From Chimaeribacter coloradensis (GTDB lineage Bacteria > Pseudomonadota > Gammaproteobacteria > Enterobacterales > Enterobacteriaceae), in the NCBI RefSeq assembly GCF_002858715.1, contig NZ_PJZH01000008.1, forward strand, positions 1-64,000: a DNA stretch of 64,000 nucleotides, in the 5' to 3' direction. Below the pieces are notes generated by a model. The model was not told where the DNA came from. It searched no databases and saw only the letters and a list, made by a program, of their open reading frames with translations. Below are positions 32,052 through 40,983 of this stretch, piece by piece. The position numbers were made by a program, and so were the translations under genes. The stretch's first letter is position 1, and every line of letters starts with the position of its first letter.

Positions 32052-32948
32052 ATGAAACGCCCTTCCTGGAATGAATTACTGGCGGTGAAAACGGTTGCTG
32101 ACCAGCGCAGTTTTCGTCACGCGGCTGATCTGCTCGGGCTTAAACGTTCTACGCTCAGCCACACGATTAAAGGGCTGGAGACGGCGCTTGGCGTGCGGCT
32201 TTTCCATCGGACGACGCGCAGTGTGGCGCTGACCAAAACAGGTGAAATGCTGATTGAGCGCCTGACGCCGCTGCTCACCCAGATGGATGAGCTGCTGAAC
32301 GACGTGACCGGCAGCGACCATCAGCCCTATGGCTCCCTGCGCATCAGCGCCAGCGATGCGGCTATCAGCCTTCTGCTGGAAACGGTATTGCCGGCATTCA
32401 TCCAGACCTATCCGGGGATTGAGATTGATTTAGTCGCGCAAGGTCAGCTGGTGGATATTGTCGAGCAAGGGTTTGATGCAGGCATCCGGCTGTTTGAGGA
32501 TGTGCCTAAAGATATGGTGGCCCTTTCCCTGAGCGGGCCGTTGCGCTTTGTCACGGTGGCCTCACCGGGTTACTTAGCCGCGCGGCCAAAAATCCGGCAT
32601 CCACAGGATGTTATGCAGCACACCTGCTTACGGCAGCGCCTGCCCAGCGGCAAACGTTACCACTGGGAGTATCAGCAGGATGCGCAGCGATTTGCACTGG
32701 ATGTCCCGGGCAGCCTGACGCTCGACAGCAGCGCGTTAATGGCAGAAGCTGCCGCCGCCGGATTAGGGGTGGCCTATGTGCCGGAGCGCTATGCCCGGCA
32801 CTGGCTGGACTCACAGCACCTGGTTACATTGCTGGATGACTGGACAATAGCCTCGCAGGGTATCGCGCTCTACTTTCCGCAGAATCGCCATATGCCCATC
32901 GCGTTACGGCTGTTTGTCGACGCAATCAAAGCCGCACCGTGCGGCTGA
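32052..32948 (+). CDS. LysR-type regulator, divergent from SDR
   Basis: The 298-residue protein has a typical N-terminal winged helix (AVKTVADQRSFRHAADLLGL, RLFHRTTRSVALTKTGE) and an effector domain starting GSLRISASDAAISLLLETVLP. It resembles the YhjC/DmlR-like set that controls neighbouring dehydrogenases. The gap to the SDR gene is 100 bases, holding both promoters. Confidence 0.9.
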   Translation: MKRPSWNELLAVKTVADQRSFRHAADLLGLKRSTLSHTIKGLETALGVRLFHRTTRSVALTKTGEMLIERLTPLLTQMDELLNDVTGSDHQPYGSLRISASDAAISLLLETVLPAFIQTYPGIEIDLVAQGQLVDIVEQGFDAGIRLFEDVPKDMVALSLSGPLRFVTVASPGYLAARPKIRHPQDVMQHTCLRQRLPSGKRYHWEYQQDAQRFALDVPGSLTLDSSALMAEAAAAGLGVAYVPERYARHWLDSQHLVTLLDDWTIASQGIALYFPQNRHMPIALRLFVDAIKAAPCG

Positions 32949-32993
32949 TTTCTGCCCTGTATATCGCACCCAGCGGAGAACAGGGTGAGGCAC

Positions 32994-34313
32994 TCAGCGC
33001 GCCGCCTGTGCGAGGTAGTGCTGCATCTCAGCGGCAGGCACCATGCCGCCGCCGGTCGCCCAGACGAGATGGGTAGCGTGCTGCATCTGTTCCTGGGTAA
33101 TACGGTGCTGCGTCTGGTAAGCGTGGCTTGCCGTAATACGCTGTGGCCCGCTCATCCCGGCCAGCGCAGAAGGTTCCAGCTGAACGCCTTCTGTCTCATT
33201 GAGCAGCGACAGCAGGGCATACATGGCCTGATCGCTCAGCGTGTAGCAGCCATCGATCAGCAGCTCCATGGCGCGCCCGACAAACCCCGAGGCCCGGCCG
33301 ACGGCGAGGCCGTCAGCGGCTGTTTTGTTATCAATACCGATATCCTGTACCGAGATGCGGTCATGGAGACCGGTGCTCATCCCCAGAAGCATGCAGGGTG
33401 AATGGGTTGGCTCTGCAAAGAAGCAGTGGACATGGTCACCGAACGCGAGCTTGAGGCCGAACGCCACACCGCCCGGCCCACCGCCGACACCGCACGGCAG
33501 GTAAACGAAAAGCGGGTGGGCAGCATCAACGGTGATGCCCTTCTCTTGCAATTGCCCCTTCAGGCGCAGCCCTGCCACCGAATACCCCAGGAACAGCGTC
33601 TGGGAGTTTTCATCGTCAATAAAGAAGCAGGACGGGTCAGACGCCGCAGCCTGACGCCCCTGTTCAACCGCGACGCCGTAATCCTGCTCATACTCAACCA
33701 CGTTTGCGCCGTGGTTGCGCAGCATCTCTTTCTTCCACTGGCGGGCATCCGCTGACATGTGCACTGTTACATGAAAGCCGAGGCGGGCGCTGATGATGCC
33801 GATGGATAATCCCAGGTTACCGGTAGAGCCTACGGCGATCTTGTGCCGGCTGAAAAACGCACGGTGTTCCGGCGACAACAGCAGACGGTAGTCATCGTCT
33901 GTGGTGATCAGCCCGGCGGCCAGCGCCAGCTTTTCTGCATGCGCCAGCACTTCATAAATGCCGCCCCGGGCCTTGATGGAGCCTGAGATCGGCAGATGGC
34001 TGTCTTTTTTCAGCCACAGCCTGCCCGCGATCGGGGCGGTCTGCGCAAGCCTGGCCTGCATCGCCGGAATGGGCACCAGGTCAGACTCAATGATGCCGCC
34101 GGCAGCAGCCGTCTCCGGGAAAGCCTGGGCAAGCAGGGGGGCGAAGCGGCGAAGCCTGGCCTCCGCCTCTTCCGCCTCCCTGCGGGTCAACCCTGTGCGC
34201 ATCAGGCCTTCTTCTGCCGTGGTCACCTTGCTGTTAAACCAGAGGGTTTCACGCAACGCGATCAGGTCATTTATCACCGGGGAAGCAAGGCATTCTTCAT
34301 TCATTTCAGTCAT
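32994..34313 (-). CDS. dsdA: D-serine ammonia-lyase
   Basis: The 439-residue PLP enzyme agrees with E. coli DsdA throughout: PLP-lysine motif [35 protein letters not shown]-like block, the glycine-rich phosphate loop [20 protein letters not shown], and the closing [13 protein letters not shown]. It deaminates D-serine to pyruvate and ammonia, detoxifying it and supplying carbon and nitrogen. The start at 34313 (MTEMNEE) fits the family; the longer frame adds unrelated residues. The usual neighbours dsdC and dsdX are absent, so it is an isolated copy whose control is unclear. Confidence 0.96.
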   Translation of the reverse strand: MTEMNEECLASPVINDLIALRETLWFNSKVTTAEEGLMRTGLTRREAEEAEARLRRFAPLLAQAFPETAAAGGIIESDLVPIPAMQARLAQTAPIAGRLWLKKDSHLPISGSIKARGGIYEVLAHAEKLALAAGLITTDDDYRLLLSPEHRAFFSRHKIAVGSTGNLGLSIGIISARLGFHVTVHMSADARQWKKEMLRNHGANVVEYEQDYGVAVEQGRQAAASDPSCFFIDDENSQTLFLGYSVAGLRLKGQLQEKGITVDAAHPLFVYLPCGVGGGPGGVAFGLKLAFGDHVHCFFAEPTHSPCMLLGMSTGLHDRISVQDIGIDNKTAADGLAVGRASGFVGRAMELLIDGCYTLSDQAMYALLSLLNETEGVQLEPSALAGMSGPQRITASHAYQTQHRITQEQMQHATHLVWATGGGMVPAAEMQHYLAQAAR

Positions 34314-34546
34314 GGCTACGCTCAATCGACAGGGTGTGGGCAGGGCTGTATTAATAAAAATATCCTGCAGAGGATTGCTGATGGGCCTTGAGGTGAAGAC
34401 CCTATCCGGCACCATTAGACAGCATCCGCCCCGCTGCTGACAAAAGATGAATTTTCAGCTTTGCATGTGAACGAACATAAGCCAGAACTTACAGACAGCC
34501 TCTGTGTGCCGGAAGAGAAGCGGCCAGGGAGTAAGCCTTGTAAAAG

Positions 34547-34644
34547 CTTAGGGGGAGTTGCAGAGGGAAAAAGGGAGCTGTAGAGGGAAAAAGGGGAGGG
34601 ATGGCAGGAAAAAAGTGAGTTATAGCGGGAAAAAGGGAGCTGGA
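34547..34644. repeat. Iteron array downstream of the RepB-type gene
   Basis: About five tandem 20-21-base units share the core GGGAAAAAGGGAGCTG (for example 34563-34582, 34583-34603, 34604-34624, 34625-34644). Two inverted single copies of the AGCTCCCTTT core follow at 34675-34686 and 34759-34770. Such flanking repeats are where plasmid initiators bind for replication and copy control. Confidence 0.8.
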
Positions 34645-34811
34645 GCGGGCAGCCAATGACATGCTTCCCACGTCAGCTCCCTTTTCAGAACGATCAGAAC
34701 CAAAATATGCGTCAGAAGGCGGCGCGATAAGAAAGGCGACAAAAGATTTTCCCTCCCCAGCTCCCTTTCTGTAGAGAAGTTCTTTTACTGTGTAAGCCAG
34801 GAGGTTGATGA

Positions 34812-35789
34812 TCACTCATGCGATAACACAGTCAATTTTTTACCAGTGATCCTGTGCCAGTTTTCAATGCTGCGCTTATCCGCAGCGGAAATGCTGAAAG
34901 CAGGATCATAGGCTCTGGCGGATTTCATATACCCCTCTATAAGCGTGAGGCACTTTCTTGCCCATTCACCTTCTGCTGCGCTCCCGGCGGTAACATGGGG
35001 CCGGTTCGGCATTCTTGGCCGTTTTGGTTTACCAGGCGCACGCATTCCCCGCGGCAGGTTTTTTTCATCAATGTAACTGAAAATAATAGCTTCGGTCTTT
35101 TTGCCTATTTTTACAGGCTCATATGCCAGGCTTAGCGTACTGTTGGCATTAATTGCGGTGATTGCAGGATCCAGGACACGTTTTTTGAAATCCTGAAAGA
35201 TGGGGTATTTCCCGGTTAATCCTGTTCTTTCCTTCATCCAGTCAATAGTCAGAGCATTTGTGGTAATAACCCCATGCTGATTCTTACTTCTGCTTAAATT
35301 GCGGCATTTAAACAACCAGGCGTAAAGCCGGAAGGCAAAAGTAGAGTCGAGCCTGACCATGTCAGCCAGGTTCATCTGAGTAAATTCATACTTGAGTTCA
35401 TAAAGGTATGCCCTTATCGACTCAGAAAAACGCAGGGTAATATCACTCGCGCCCCCGGACACGCTATAGCGGATAGACGAGAACCAAAAGCGCTGCACTT
35501 TTTCCAGCGTTCTGGATCGTTCATTCCACTCATAGATAATAATTGGTTTGCGGCCCAGGGAATCCACTGCCTTTTTCAGCTGTGTATAGCTATTACGGGA
35601 ATCAAGCGAATACATCTCCTGATACTCCTTTGCATACAGGATGTACTCCCCTTCTGGCTGCGGATTCCGGCTATCCACTTTTGTCAGGGCCAGATACAAC
35701 AAACGCATTTCGATCAGACTAATATCAAACTCGCCCTCTATAAGCGGATTCCCTTGGGCAACACTGTGTGTTTTTTCCTTTTTTCTCAT
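34812..35789 (-). CDS. RepB-family plasmid replication initiator
   Basis: The 325-residue protein has two winged-helix domains typical of Rep_3/RepB initiators: the N-terminal domain includes GEFDISLIEMRLLYLALTK and a Tyr-rich dimer region; the second includes DSTFAFRLYAWLFKCRNL and LTIDWMKERTGLTGKYP. It binds iterons and opens the plasmid origin with host DnaA. The ATG at 35789 has AAGGA nine bases upstream; the TTG upstream is less likely. A DnaA box, 22-bp iterons and a palindrome lie upstream and a second iteron array downstream, so this is a complete iteron replicon. Confidence 0.92.
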   Translation of the reverse strand: MRKKEKTHSVAQGNPLIEGEFDISLIEMRLLYLALTKVDSRNPQPEGEYILYAKEYQEMYSLDSRNSYTQLKKAVDSLGRKPIIIYEWNERSRTLEKVQRFWFSSIRYSVSGGASDITLRFSESIRAYLYELKYEFTQMNLADMVRLDSTFAFRLYAWLFKCRNLSRSKNQHGVITTNALTIDWMKERTGLTGKYPIFQDFKKRVLDPAITAINANSTLSLAYEPVKIGKKTEAIIFSYIDEKNLPRGMRAPGKPKRPRMPNRPHVTAGSAAEGEWARKCLTLIEGYMKSARAYDPAFSISAADKRSIENWHRITGKKLTVLSHE

Positions 35790-35909
35790 CGAATCTTTCC
35801 TTTTTAACAATACGAAAACAGAAAGACGATCAAAAGAGAGCAGAATATAAACACCCCTGTTTTAAACATAACTCTGTCTTCTTTTGATTGTTTTGATATT
35901 GTTTGTTTA

Positions 35910-35931
35910 TTAACAGTTATTGTTCTGTTAA
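35910..35931. promoter_or_regulatory. Inverted repeat in the rep promoter, candidate autorepression site
   Basis: TTAACAG-TTATTGTT-CTGTTAA lies about 120 bases upstream of the RepB-type start in AT-rich DNA. Dimers of Rep_3 initiators repress their own gene by binding such inverted repeats. Confidence 0.55.
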
Positions 35932-35944
35932 TACGCCAAAAAAG

Positions 35945-35953
35945 TTATCCACA
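35945..35953 (+). promoter_or_regulatory. DnaA box
   Basis: The sequence TTATCCACA is an exact DnaA consensus, directly adjoining the iteron series and the AT-rich stretch before the RepB-type gene. Confidence 0.85.
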
Positions 35954-36116
35954 GTAAATCTGCCCTTATGAAACCATAAATTCGCCCTATTCTAACCATA
36001 AATCTGCCCCCCATTGATTCACGTGTTTGCCATAAACCCGCCCTCTTATGACCATAAACCCGCCCTTTTTTTACCATAACCACGTCATGTTATGGCCATA
36101 AACCCGCCCTTTTTTT
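35951..36116 (+). repeat. 22-bp iterons of the RepB-type replicon
   Basis: Units of the form (A/G)CCATAAACCCGCCCT begin at 35951 (degenerate), 35973, 35995, 36029, 36051, 36073 (degenerate) and 36095. Spacing is 22 bases, with one 34-base step between the third and fourth. The regular two-helical-turn phasing next to a DnaA box identifies the origin side of this replicon. Confidence 0.88.
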
Positions 36117-36341
36117 AGCAAAAAACACTTTAAATATCATTGGATTAAATAGGGTGAAAAAGAAAGGGAAAAGGAAAGGAGATCTATATAGGATCGAGGT
36201 TTTGTTTTTAGAAAAAGAAAAAAAGAAAAATAGACTAACGCGCTTCGCTTGTTAATCTTTTGGAATGAAAACCATCACTGATTCTGATGATAACCAGCGC
36301 TACCATAAATCCATCCTGACTTTCAGTGATGCATACTGAGA

Positions 36342-36361
36342 GAGAGGGGTTACCCCCTCTC
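36342..36361. terminator. Hairpin between the replicon and the Pat-like gene
   Basis: GAGAGGGG-TTAC-CCCCTCTC is a perfect eight-pair stem 30 bases beyond the stop of the minus-strand acetyltransferase gene. No T run is present. Confidence 0.5.
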
Positions 36362-36390
36362 CCGAATGCCCGGCGATAAGATCCCCCCCT

Positions 36391-36918
36391 TCAGTCAACG
36401 CCCGGTAGCGAGGCGTCACCTTCCCCAAGCGAACGTTGCAGGATCACCGTATCGAGCCAGCGCCCGTGTTTAAACCCCACAGACCGGAGTGTGCCGGTGA
36501 TGCTGAAGCCTGCGGCACAGTGCAGGGCCAGGGACGCGCGGCCTTCACCGTTGCTCACCACGGCCACCATCTGGCGAAAGCCCTGTGCCTCAGCCCACGC
36601 GATAGCATGGGATAACAGCAATGTGCCGATGCCCCGGCCCTGAAAGGCGGGGTCGATATAGACGGAGTCCTCCAGCGTAAACCGGTAGCCATACCGCTCC
36701 CGGTAGAGTGAGAGATAGCAGTAACCCCGGACGCGCCCCTCATCCACCGCCACAAACCAGGGCAGCCCGCCTTCACGCACTTTTCTCAGCCGGGATGCGA
36801 TGCCTGCTTCATCCGGCGGTTCGGTTTCAAACGTAGCGGTGCCATGCAATACGTGGTAAGCATAAATCTGTTGAATAGCAGGAATATGGATGTCATCTGC
36901 TTCGGTTATTTCCATCAT
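36391..36918 (-). CDS. GNAT acetyltransferase, phosphinothricin/methionine sulfoximine type (MnaT/Pat-like)
   Basis: The 175-residue enzyme has the Pat/Bar-family features: HVLHGTATFETEPP near the N terminus, YRERYGYRFTLEDSVYI, the acetyl-CoA loop GRGIGTLLLSHAI and closing GFKHGRWLDTVILQRSLG. Members acetylate methionine sulfoximine, phosphinothricin or methionine analogues, giving resistance. AAGGAG is placed correctly for the ATG. It lies between two replicons, beside two more GNAT genes, which suggests a small cargo block. Substrate specificity is inferred. Confidence 0.88.
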   Translation of the reverse strand: MMEITEADDIHIPAIQQIYAYHVLHGTATFETEPPDEAGIASRLRKVREGGLPWFVAVDEGRVRGYCYLSLYRERYGYRFTLEDSVYIDPAFQGRGIGTLLLSHAIAWAEAQGFRQMVAVVSNGEGRASLALHCAAGFSITGTLRSVGFKHGRWLDTVILQRSLGEGDASLPGVD

Positions 36919-37012
36919 GGCTGCTCCTTGTTGGTGAGATCCTGAGCCTACCCCAGATAACGCGTCACAGACAGTCAGCGCGGCTTATCCGCGCTATAAG
37001 GAGAATGTTGGC

Positions 37013-37969
37013 ATGGCAACGCTGAACCTTGACCACCTGGCCACCTTCCGGCTGGTTATCAGCCGGGGCAGTTTCTCAGGGGCAGCAGAAGCGCTTGGCC
37101 TGTCGCAGCCAGCGGTGAGCCTGCAGGTCAGGCAATTGGAGCAGGCGCTTCAGGTGCGCCTGATTGAGCGGACCGGGCGTGGCGTGAAGCCGACCCCCGC
37201 CGGGCTGACGCTGGCTGAGCACAGCCTGAAAATCGATGCGGTGGTGAATACCGCCATTGAGTCCGTGTCCCTGCATTCAGAGGAGATAACCGGTACGGTC
37301 ACCGTCGGCACCGGTGCCACGGCCTGTATCCACCTTCTGCCGCCCCTGCTCCGGGAACTGCGGCAGGCGTATCCCCTGCTGAAAGTGGACGTCCGGACCG
37401 GCAATACGTCGGAGATTGTGCGGGGCGTGGAGGAGAACCGCATCGATATAGGCCTGGTGACCCTGCCGGCCGCCGGTAACTGCCTGCGTGTTGATTCCCT
37501 GGGGAGTGATGAGCTGGTGATCATCATGGAACAAGGCCATGGCGTGCAGTCTGCCGCGCCCCCCGGCCCGGACGCCCTGCTCCCCTTGCCGCTGATTATC
37601 TTTGAGCCCGGCAGCGGCACGCGCGCCCTGATTGACGGCTGGTTCCGGTATGGCGGGCATACGGCGGCCCCGGTGATGGAACTGGGCAGTATCGAGGCGA
37701 TTAAAAGAATGGTGCGTGCCGGCCTGGGTTACAGCATCGTCCCCCGGATGGCCGTTGCCACCCGCGAAGAGCGGGAAGGGCTGAGTGTGTACACAATGGC
37801 ACCCCCGCTCCACCGTACGCTTGGGACGGTGATGCGGGAGGACAGGATGATCAGCCGTGGCATGGGCGAGGTATTACGCCGGTTACGCGGACAGTTTCCT
37901 GCTGATGCAGAGCCTTTTCCAGAAGCAGGCGGTATTCCAACGGCGGGCCCTTTTTTTCAAGCCCGATAA
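37013..37969 (+). CDS. LysR-type regulator
   Basis: The 318-residue protein has the winged helix LVISRGSFSGAAEALGLSQPAVSLQVRQ (read in part) and an effector domain of the CysB/CbbR-like class (ITGTVTVGTGATACIHLLPPLL, EENRIDIGLVTLP). It is divergent from the Pat-like gene with about 95 bases between starts and likely controls it. Its 3' end overlaps the converging GNAT gene by about 119 bases; the unusual C-terminal tail (EAGGIPTAGPFFQAR) is encoded in that overlap. Confidence 0.88.
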   Translation: MATLNLDHLATFRLVISRGSFSGAAEALGLSQPAVSLQVRQLEQALQVRLIERTGRGVKPTPAGLTLAEHSLKIDAVVNTAIESVSLHSEEITGTVTVGTGATACIHLLPPLLRELRQAYPLLKVDVRTGNTSEIVRGVEENRIDIGLVTLPAAGNCLRVDSLGSDELVIIMEQGHGVQSAAPPGPDALLPLPLIIFEPGSGTRALIDGWFRYGGHTAAPVMELGSIEAIKRMVRAGLGYSIVPRMAVATREEREGLSVYTMAPPLHRTLGTVMREDRMISRGMGEVLRRLRGQFPADAEPFPEAGGIPTAGPFFQAR

Positions 37970-38342
37970 CGTAATAGCGGTTTTTAATCAGCAGCTGCAA
38001 CATGCCGGGAAAACTGTTCCGCGTTTTGACCTGGAGACGGTGATACCCCTCAGCCCGCGCCCATTGCTCCTGCGCCACCAGCAAACGTTGTGCAATGCCA
38101 CTCTGCCTGTAAGCGGGTAAAACGCCGCCTAACCAGCTGTAAAACAGTTCTGGCTCTGTGCCATACCCCAGCTTAAAGCCTGCCGGTTTACCGCCGCTGT
38201 AGGCGATGAGCGCGCATGCAGGGCGATGGGCCAGACGTTGGTCTATTTCTGCCGGGCCAAAGGGCATATCAAACTCAGGAATGGCGTGATAGAGGGGCAA
38301 AATGTCTGCGGGTGGCACGGCAGAAATCCTCAGTTCAGGCAT
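37851..38342 (-). CDS. GNAT-family N-acetyltransferase
   Basis: The 163-residue protein has a GNAT core: GFKLGYGTEPELFYSWLGGV, the acetyl-CoA segment YRQSGIAQRLLVAQEQWA, and the final strand region LQVKTRNSFPGMLQLLIKN. AGGAG precedes the ATG pair at 38342/38345. Its C-terminal part overlaps the converging LysR gene. Substrate unknown. Confidence 0.85.
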   Translation of the reverse strand: MPELRISAVPPADILPLYHAIPEFDMPFGPAEIDQRLAHRPACALIAYSGGKPAGFKLGYGTEPELFYSWLGGVLPAYRQSGIAQRLLVAQEQWARAEGYHRLQVKTRNSFPGMLQLLIKNRYYVIGLEKKGPPLEYRLLLEKALHQQETVRVTGVIPRPCHG

Positions 38343-38371
38343 CATTCTCTCCTGTGACGCAGAATAGGGGG

Positions 38372-38830
38372 CTAACCCGGTTGTTTGTAGATATCGGGCC
38401 GGGCGATTTGCCAGACGTAATTTTCCCGGTTCACAGGCTCATAGCCAAACTTCTGGTAGAGCCACGGGGCGGTGGTGGTCACCAGCATGATTCTCCGTAA
38501 ACGGGCCAGCAGAGGGTGGGCCTGGCAGCACTGGATCAGCCACCGGCCAAGGCCCTGTTGCTGATACGCTTCCAGGACATACACGTCACACAGATAGCCG
38601 AAGGTCGCAAAATCGGTCGCCAGCCGGGCAAACCCGATCTGTTGGCCGCCATCATACACACCAAAATTCAGGCTGTTCGCCACTGCTGTGCGCACCGTTT
38701 CGATGTCGATGCCCTCTGCCCAGCTTGAACGGGTGAGGTAAGCGTGAATAGCTGCAATATCGAGCCGGGCAGCGTCAGTGCTGATTGAGAAAGATCCCAG
38801 ATGCCATGAAACAGGGGGGTGCGTCGTCAT
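38372..38830 (-). CDS. GNAT-family N-acetyltransferase
   Basis: The 152-residue protein fits the short GNAT type with FGYLCDVYVLEAYQQQGLGR as the acetyl-CoA-binding segment and TTTAPWLYQKFGYEPV near the end. The start at 38830 gives the family length; a longer upstream frame exists. It ends about 30 bases before the next GNAT gene on the same strand, so the two are probably co-transcribed. Confidence 0.87.
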   Translation of the reverse strand: MTTHPPVSWHLGSFSISTDAARLDIAAIHAYLTRSSWAEGIDIETVRTAVANSLNFGVYDGGQQIGFARLATDFATFGYLCDVYVLEAYQQQGLGRWLIQCCQAHPLLARLRRIMLVTTTAPWLYQKFGYEPVNRENYVWQIARPDIYKQPG

Positions 38831-39128
38831 TGCCTTAAACCTTTTGTTGTTTGATATCAATGGTTGACATACTTCCCCCTCTATCCCATGAAAACGATCA
38901 TTCCGGTAGCGAAATAAATTCATTTTTAGCCGGAAAGAAACGTAAGGGAAGAAATGAAGGCGAAAATAGTCCGAAAACGCGCGCAATTGCCCCTCAGAGC
39001 GATTTTATTGGCCCAGACCTTCCTTACCCCTGTTTATGCATAAAAATGGCTCAGAATCGCTTACAGGCGTTTTTTTGTGGTGAAGTGAGATTTAAAACAG
39101 TGGCAGGTATCAGATAAGCGGTTGTGAT

Positions 39129-39308
39129 GATCGGGTTTTTGAAGGGCAGATTATCTCAGGCGATCCCCATTTTGGATCGATTTATAAAAGCGATCTGAAC
39201 GTGCGATCCTTGATGAAAAGCCTGATTGCACAATGAGTTATCCACATATCCACTGACCAGATCAATTCTTTTAGTTCAAGTAAGATCAAGAAAAGATCAA
39301 TAAAGATC
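39129..39308. other. GATC-rich, origin-like segment with DnaA box
   Basis: Nine GATC (Dam) sites lie within 180 bases (39129, 39162, 39175, 39192, 39205, 39260, 39284, 39295, 39305), and an exact DnaA box TTATCCACA lies at 39238-39246. Iterons start 47 bases further on, and a second DnaA box in the opposite orientation (39482-39490) abuts the rep start. Dam-site clusters with DnaA boxes mark origins such as P1 oriR, allowing methylation-dependent control by SeqA. Confidence 0.75.
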
Positions 39309-39354
39309 ACCAGCGCTGTATCCTCATGAATTCAAAAAGGAAAACGGCACTTCG

Positions 39355-39461
39355 GGTTAACACTTTCATGAAGAAGGTTAACACTTTCATGAAAAAGGTG
39401 TTTACTTTCATGATAAAGGTTACTACTTTCATGCAGTAAAGGTTAACACTTTCATGATAGC
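39355..39461 (+). repeat. 21-bp iterons upstream of the RepFIB-like gene
   Basis: Five consecutive units of GGTTAACACTTTCATGAAAAA start at 39355, 39376, 39397, 39418 and 39441. Units three and four diverge in the first half, and the fourth is 23 bases long. They lie directly upstream of the initiator gene. Confidence 0.93.
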
Positions 39462-39490
39462 AGGACGAACCGGGCCCAGGGTGTGGATAA

Positions 39491-40372
39491 ATGAGAAAAA
39501 CCAAAGAAAACAGTGAGATGACCAGCCCTTTTGCTATTGTGAAAAAAGATTCAGACACAGTTTATGAACTGGTGCCCAATAGCAATAAGACTGTCCAGCC
39601 TGTTGCCCTGCTGCGCCTGAGTGTGTTCACCCCGGTTGCACCCCAGGAGAAGGGAAAGCGCGACTTTCTGATTGATGCCAGCGAGGAGTTGGGCAGTCTG
39701 GAGGTTGCCCGCCAGGAGGGGTACACCAATATCCAGATCCAGGGCGCGAAGCTGAGCATGTCCACTGATTTTAAAACCTGGATCGGTATCATCTCGGCCT
39801 TCTCGGTGTATGGCTATTCCAGCTCCACCATCAAGCTGCCCTTCACCGAATTTGCGAAGATGTGCGGCATCAAATCCTCAGATTTAAACCTCCGCTCGCG
39901 CAAGCGCCTGAACGAGTCCCTGTTCAATATCTCCGGCGTAACCCTCGGATTCAGCAGCAAAGATGGCCGGAAATTCATGACGACGCACCTGGTGCAGTAC
40001 GCCATTCTGAATATGGATACCGACACCGTAGAGATCACCGGCGACCCCCGGCTCTGGGAGCTGTACCGCTATGACAACAAGGTGCTGCTGAGCCTGAAAG
40101 CCCTGTCTGAGCTCTCCAGGAAAGAGGCGGCGCAGTCGCTGTATATCTATTTTGAGAGTATGCCGCCCGGCAAGCTTTTCATCTCCATGAAGCGGCTGCG
40201 CGAACGCCTGGCCCTGGAGTCCCCGGTCAAGACACAGAACCTGATCATCCGGCGTGCGCTGTCCGACCTCACCCGCATCGGTTACCTGGACTATATCGAG
40301 CTGAAAAAAGGCCGCGAGATCCAGATCATCGTCAACAGCCGCTCCCCCAAACTGCAAGGGATGCTTCCCTGA
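39491..40372 (+). CDS. repA: RepFIB-like plasmid replication initiator (RepA)
   Basis: The 293-residue protein matches the RepFIB/RepHI1B initiator family: LVPNSNKTVQPVALLRLSVF near the N terminus, DFKTWIGIISAFSVYG, LPFTEFAKMCGI, and the late RRALSDLTRIGYLDY. It has two winged-helix domains that bind iterons. The first ATG (39491) immediately follows a DnaA box and lacks a good ribosome site; an ATG at 39518 is an alternative. Iterons on both sides are the standard RepFIB layout, in which downstream repeats act in incompatibility. It is unrelated in sequence to the RepB-type protein at 35 kb. Confidence 0.93.
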   Translation: MRKTKENSEMTSPFAIVKKDSDTVYELVPNSNKTVQPVALLRLSVFTPVAPQEKGKRDFLIDASEELGSLEVARQEGYTNIQIQGAKLSMSTDFKTWIGIISAFSVYGYSSSTIKLPFTEFAKMCGIKSSDLNLRSRKRLNESLFNISGVTLGFSSKDGRKFMTTHLVQYAILNMDTDTVEITGDPRLWELYRYDNKVLLSLKALSELSRKEAAQSLYIYFESMPPGKLFISMKRLRERLALESPVKTQNLIIRRALSDLTRIGYLDYIELKKGREIQIIVNSRSPKLQGMLP

Positions 40373-40401
40373 TAACGCCAGCTTTTTCAGAAAGTAAGCG
40401 A

Positions 40402-40920
40402 AAAGGTTAATAGATCCATGTATGGCTGTGCCCGCCGTACAGGCATTGCGCCAAAAGGTGAATAGTTCCATGTACCGCAGGCGCGGATGCATGAAAGTGT
40501 TAACCTTCTGTACCGGGATTTTAAATAACAGGGTGAATTGATCGGCAATCAGCCTGTTCTGTAGCCAACCCATCATACCTATCATGAAAGTGTTAACCTT
40601 TGGGCATGGCCATCATGCAAGTGTTAACCTTCTGCTAAGCAGGACGCAGCGTTGTTGCAGCAGGCCATTAAAAAATAACGGTTTGTGCTGCAGCTCCGCC
40701 TTTTCTCCCGTGTTTTGAACGCCCCGCCGCTGTCAGAAAAAAGGTTTCTACTTCCATGCAGCGTGACCGCAAAGGTTCGTTCTTACATGTAACCCGGCAT
40801 TTTGGATGCAGTTCTGCAGGTAAAACACCCTGAATGGCCCCTTGTTTGCTCAGCTTACGACCAGGCTGCATGAAAGTGTTAACCCTTGCCAGACGGTTGC
40901 ATGAAAGTGTTAACTTTTTC
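40402..40920. repeat. Downstream iterons of the RepFIB-like replicon
   Basis: About nine copies of the TTAACACTTTCATG-type unit are scattered after repA. Direct and degenerate copies occur at about 40402-40423, 40454-40476, 40741-40760 and 40771-40792. Well-conserved inverted copies (CATGAAAGTGTTAACC) occur at about 40490, 40583, 40614, 40869 and 40900. These are the expected copy-control and incompatibility repeats. Confidence 0.88.
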
Positions 40921-40983
40921 AGGCTGGCAACCACAGCCCATCATGTTATGGTTAAAAGCCTGTTAAATTGTGAGGATAAGAAA

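Noticed and set aside
36121-36240. Possible small gene in the purine-rich stretch before the RepB-type iterons
   Set aside because: No start with ribosome site and only homopolymer-like A/G runs; better explained as AT-rich origin DNA.
40402-40930. CRISPR-like array
   Set aside because: The repeated units are in both orientations, irregularly spaced and match the upstream iterons of the rep gene, so they are replication repeats.
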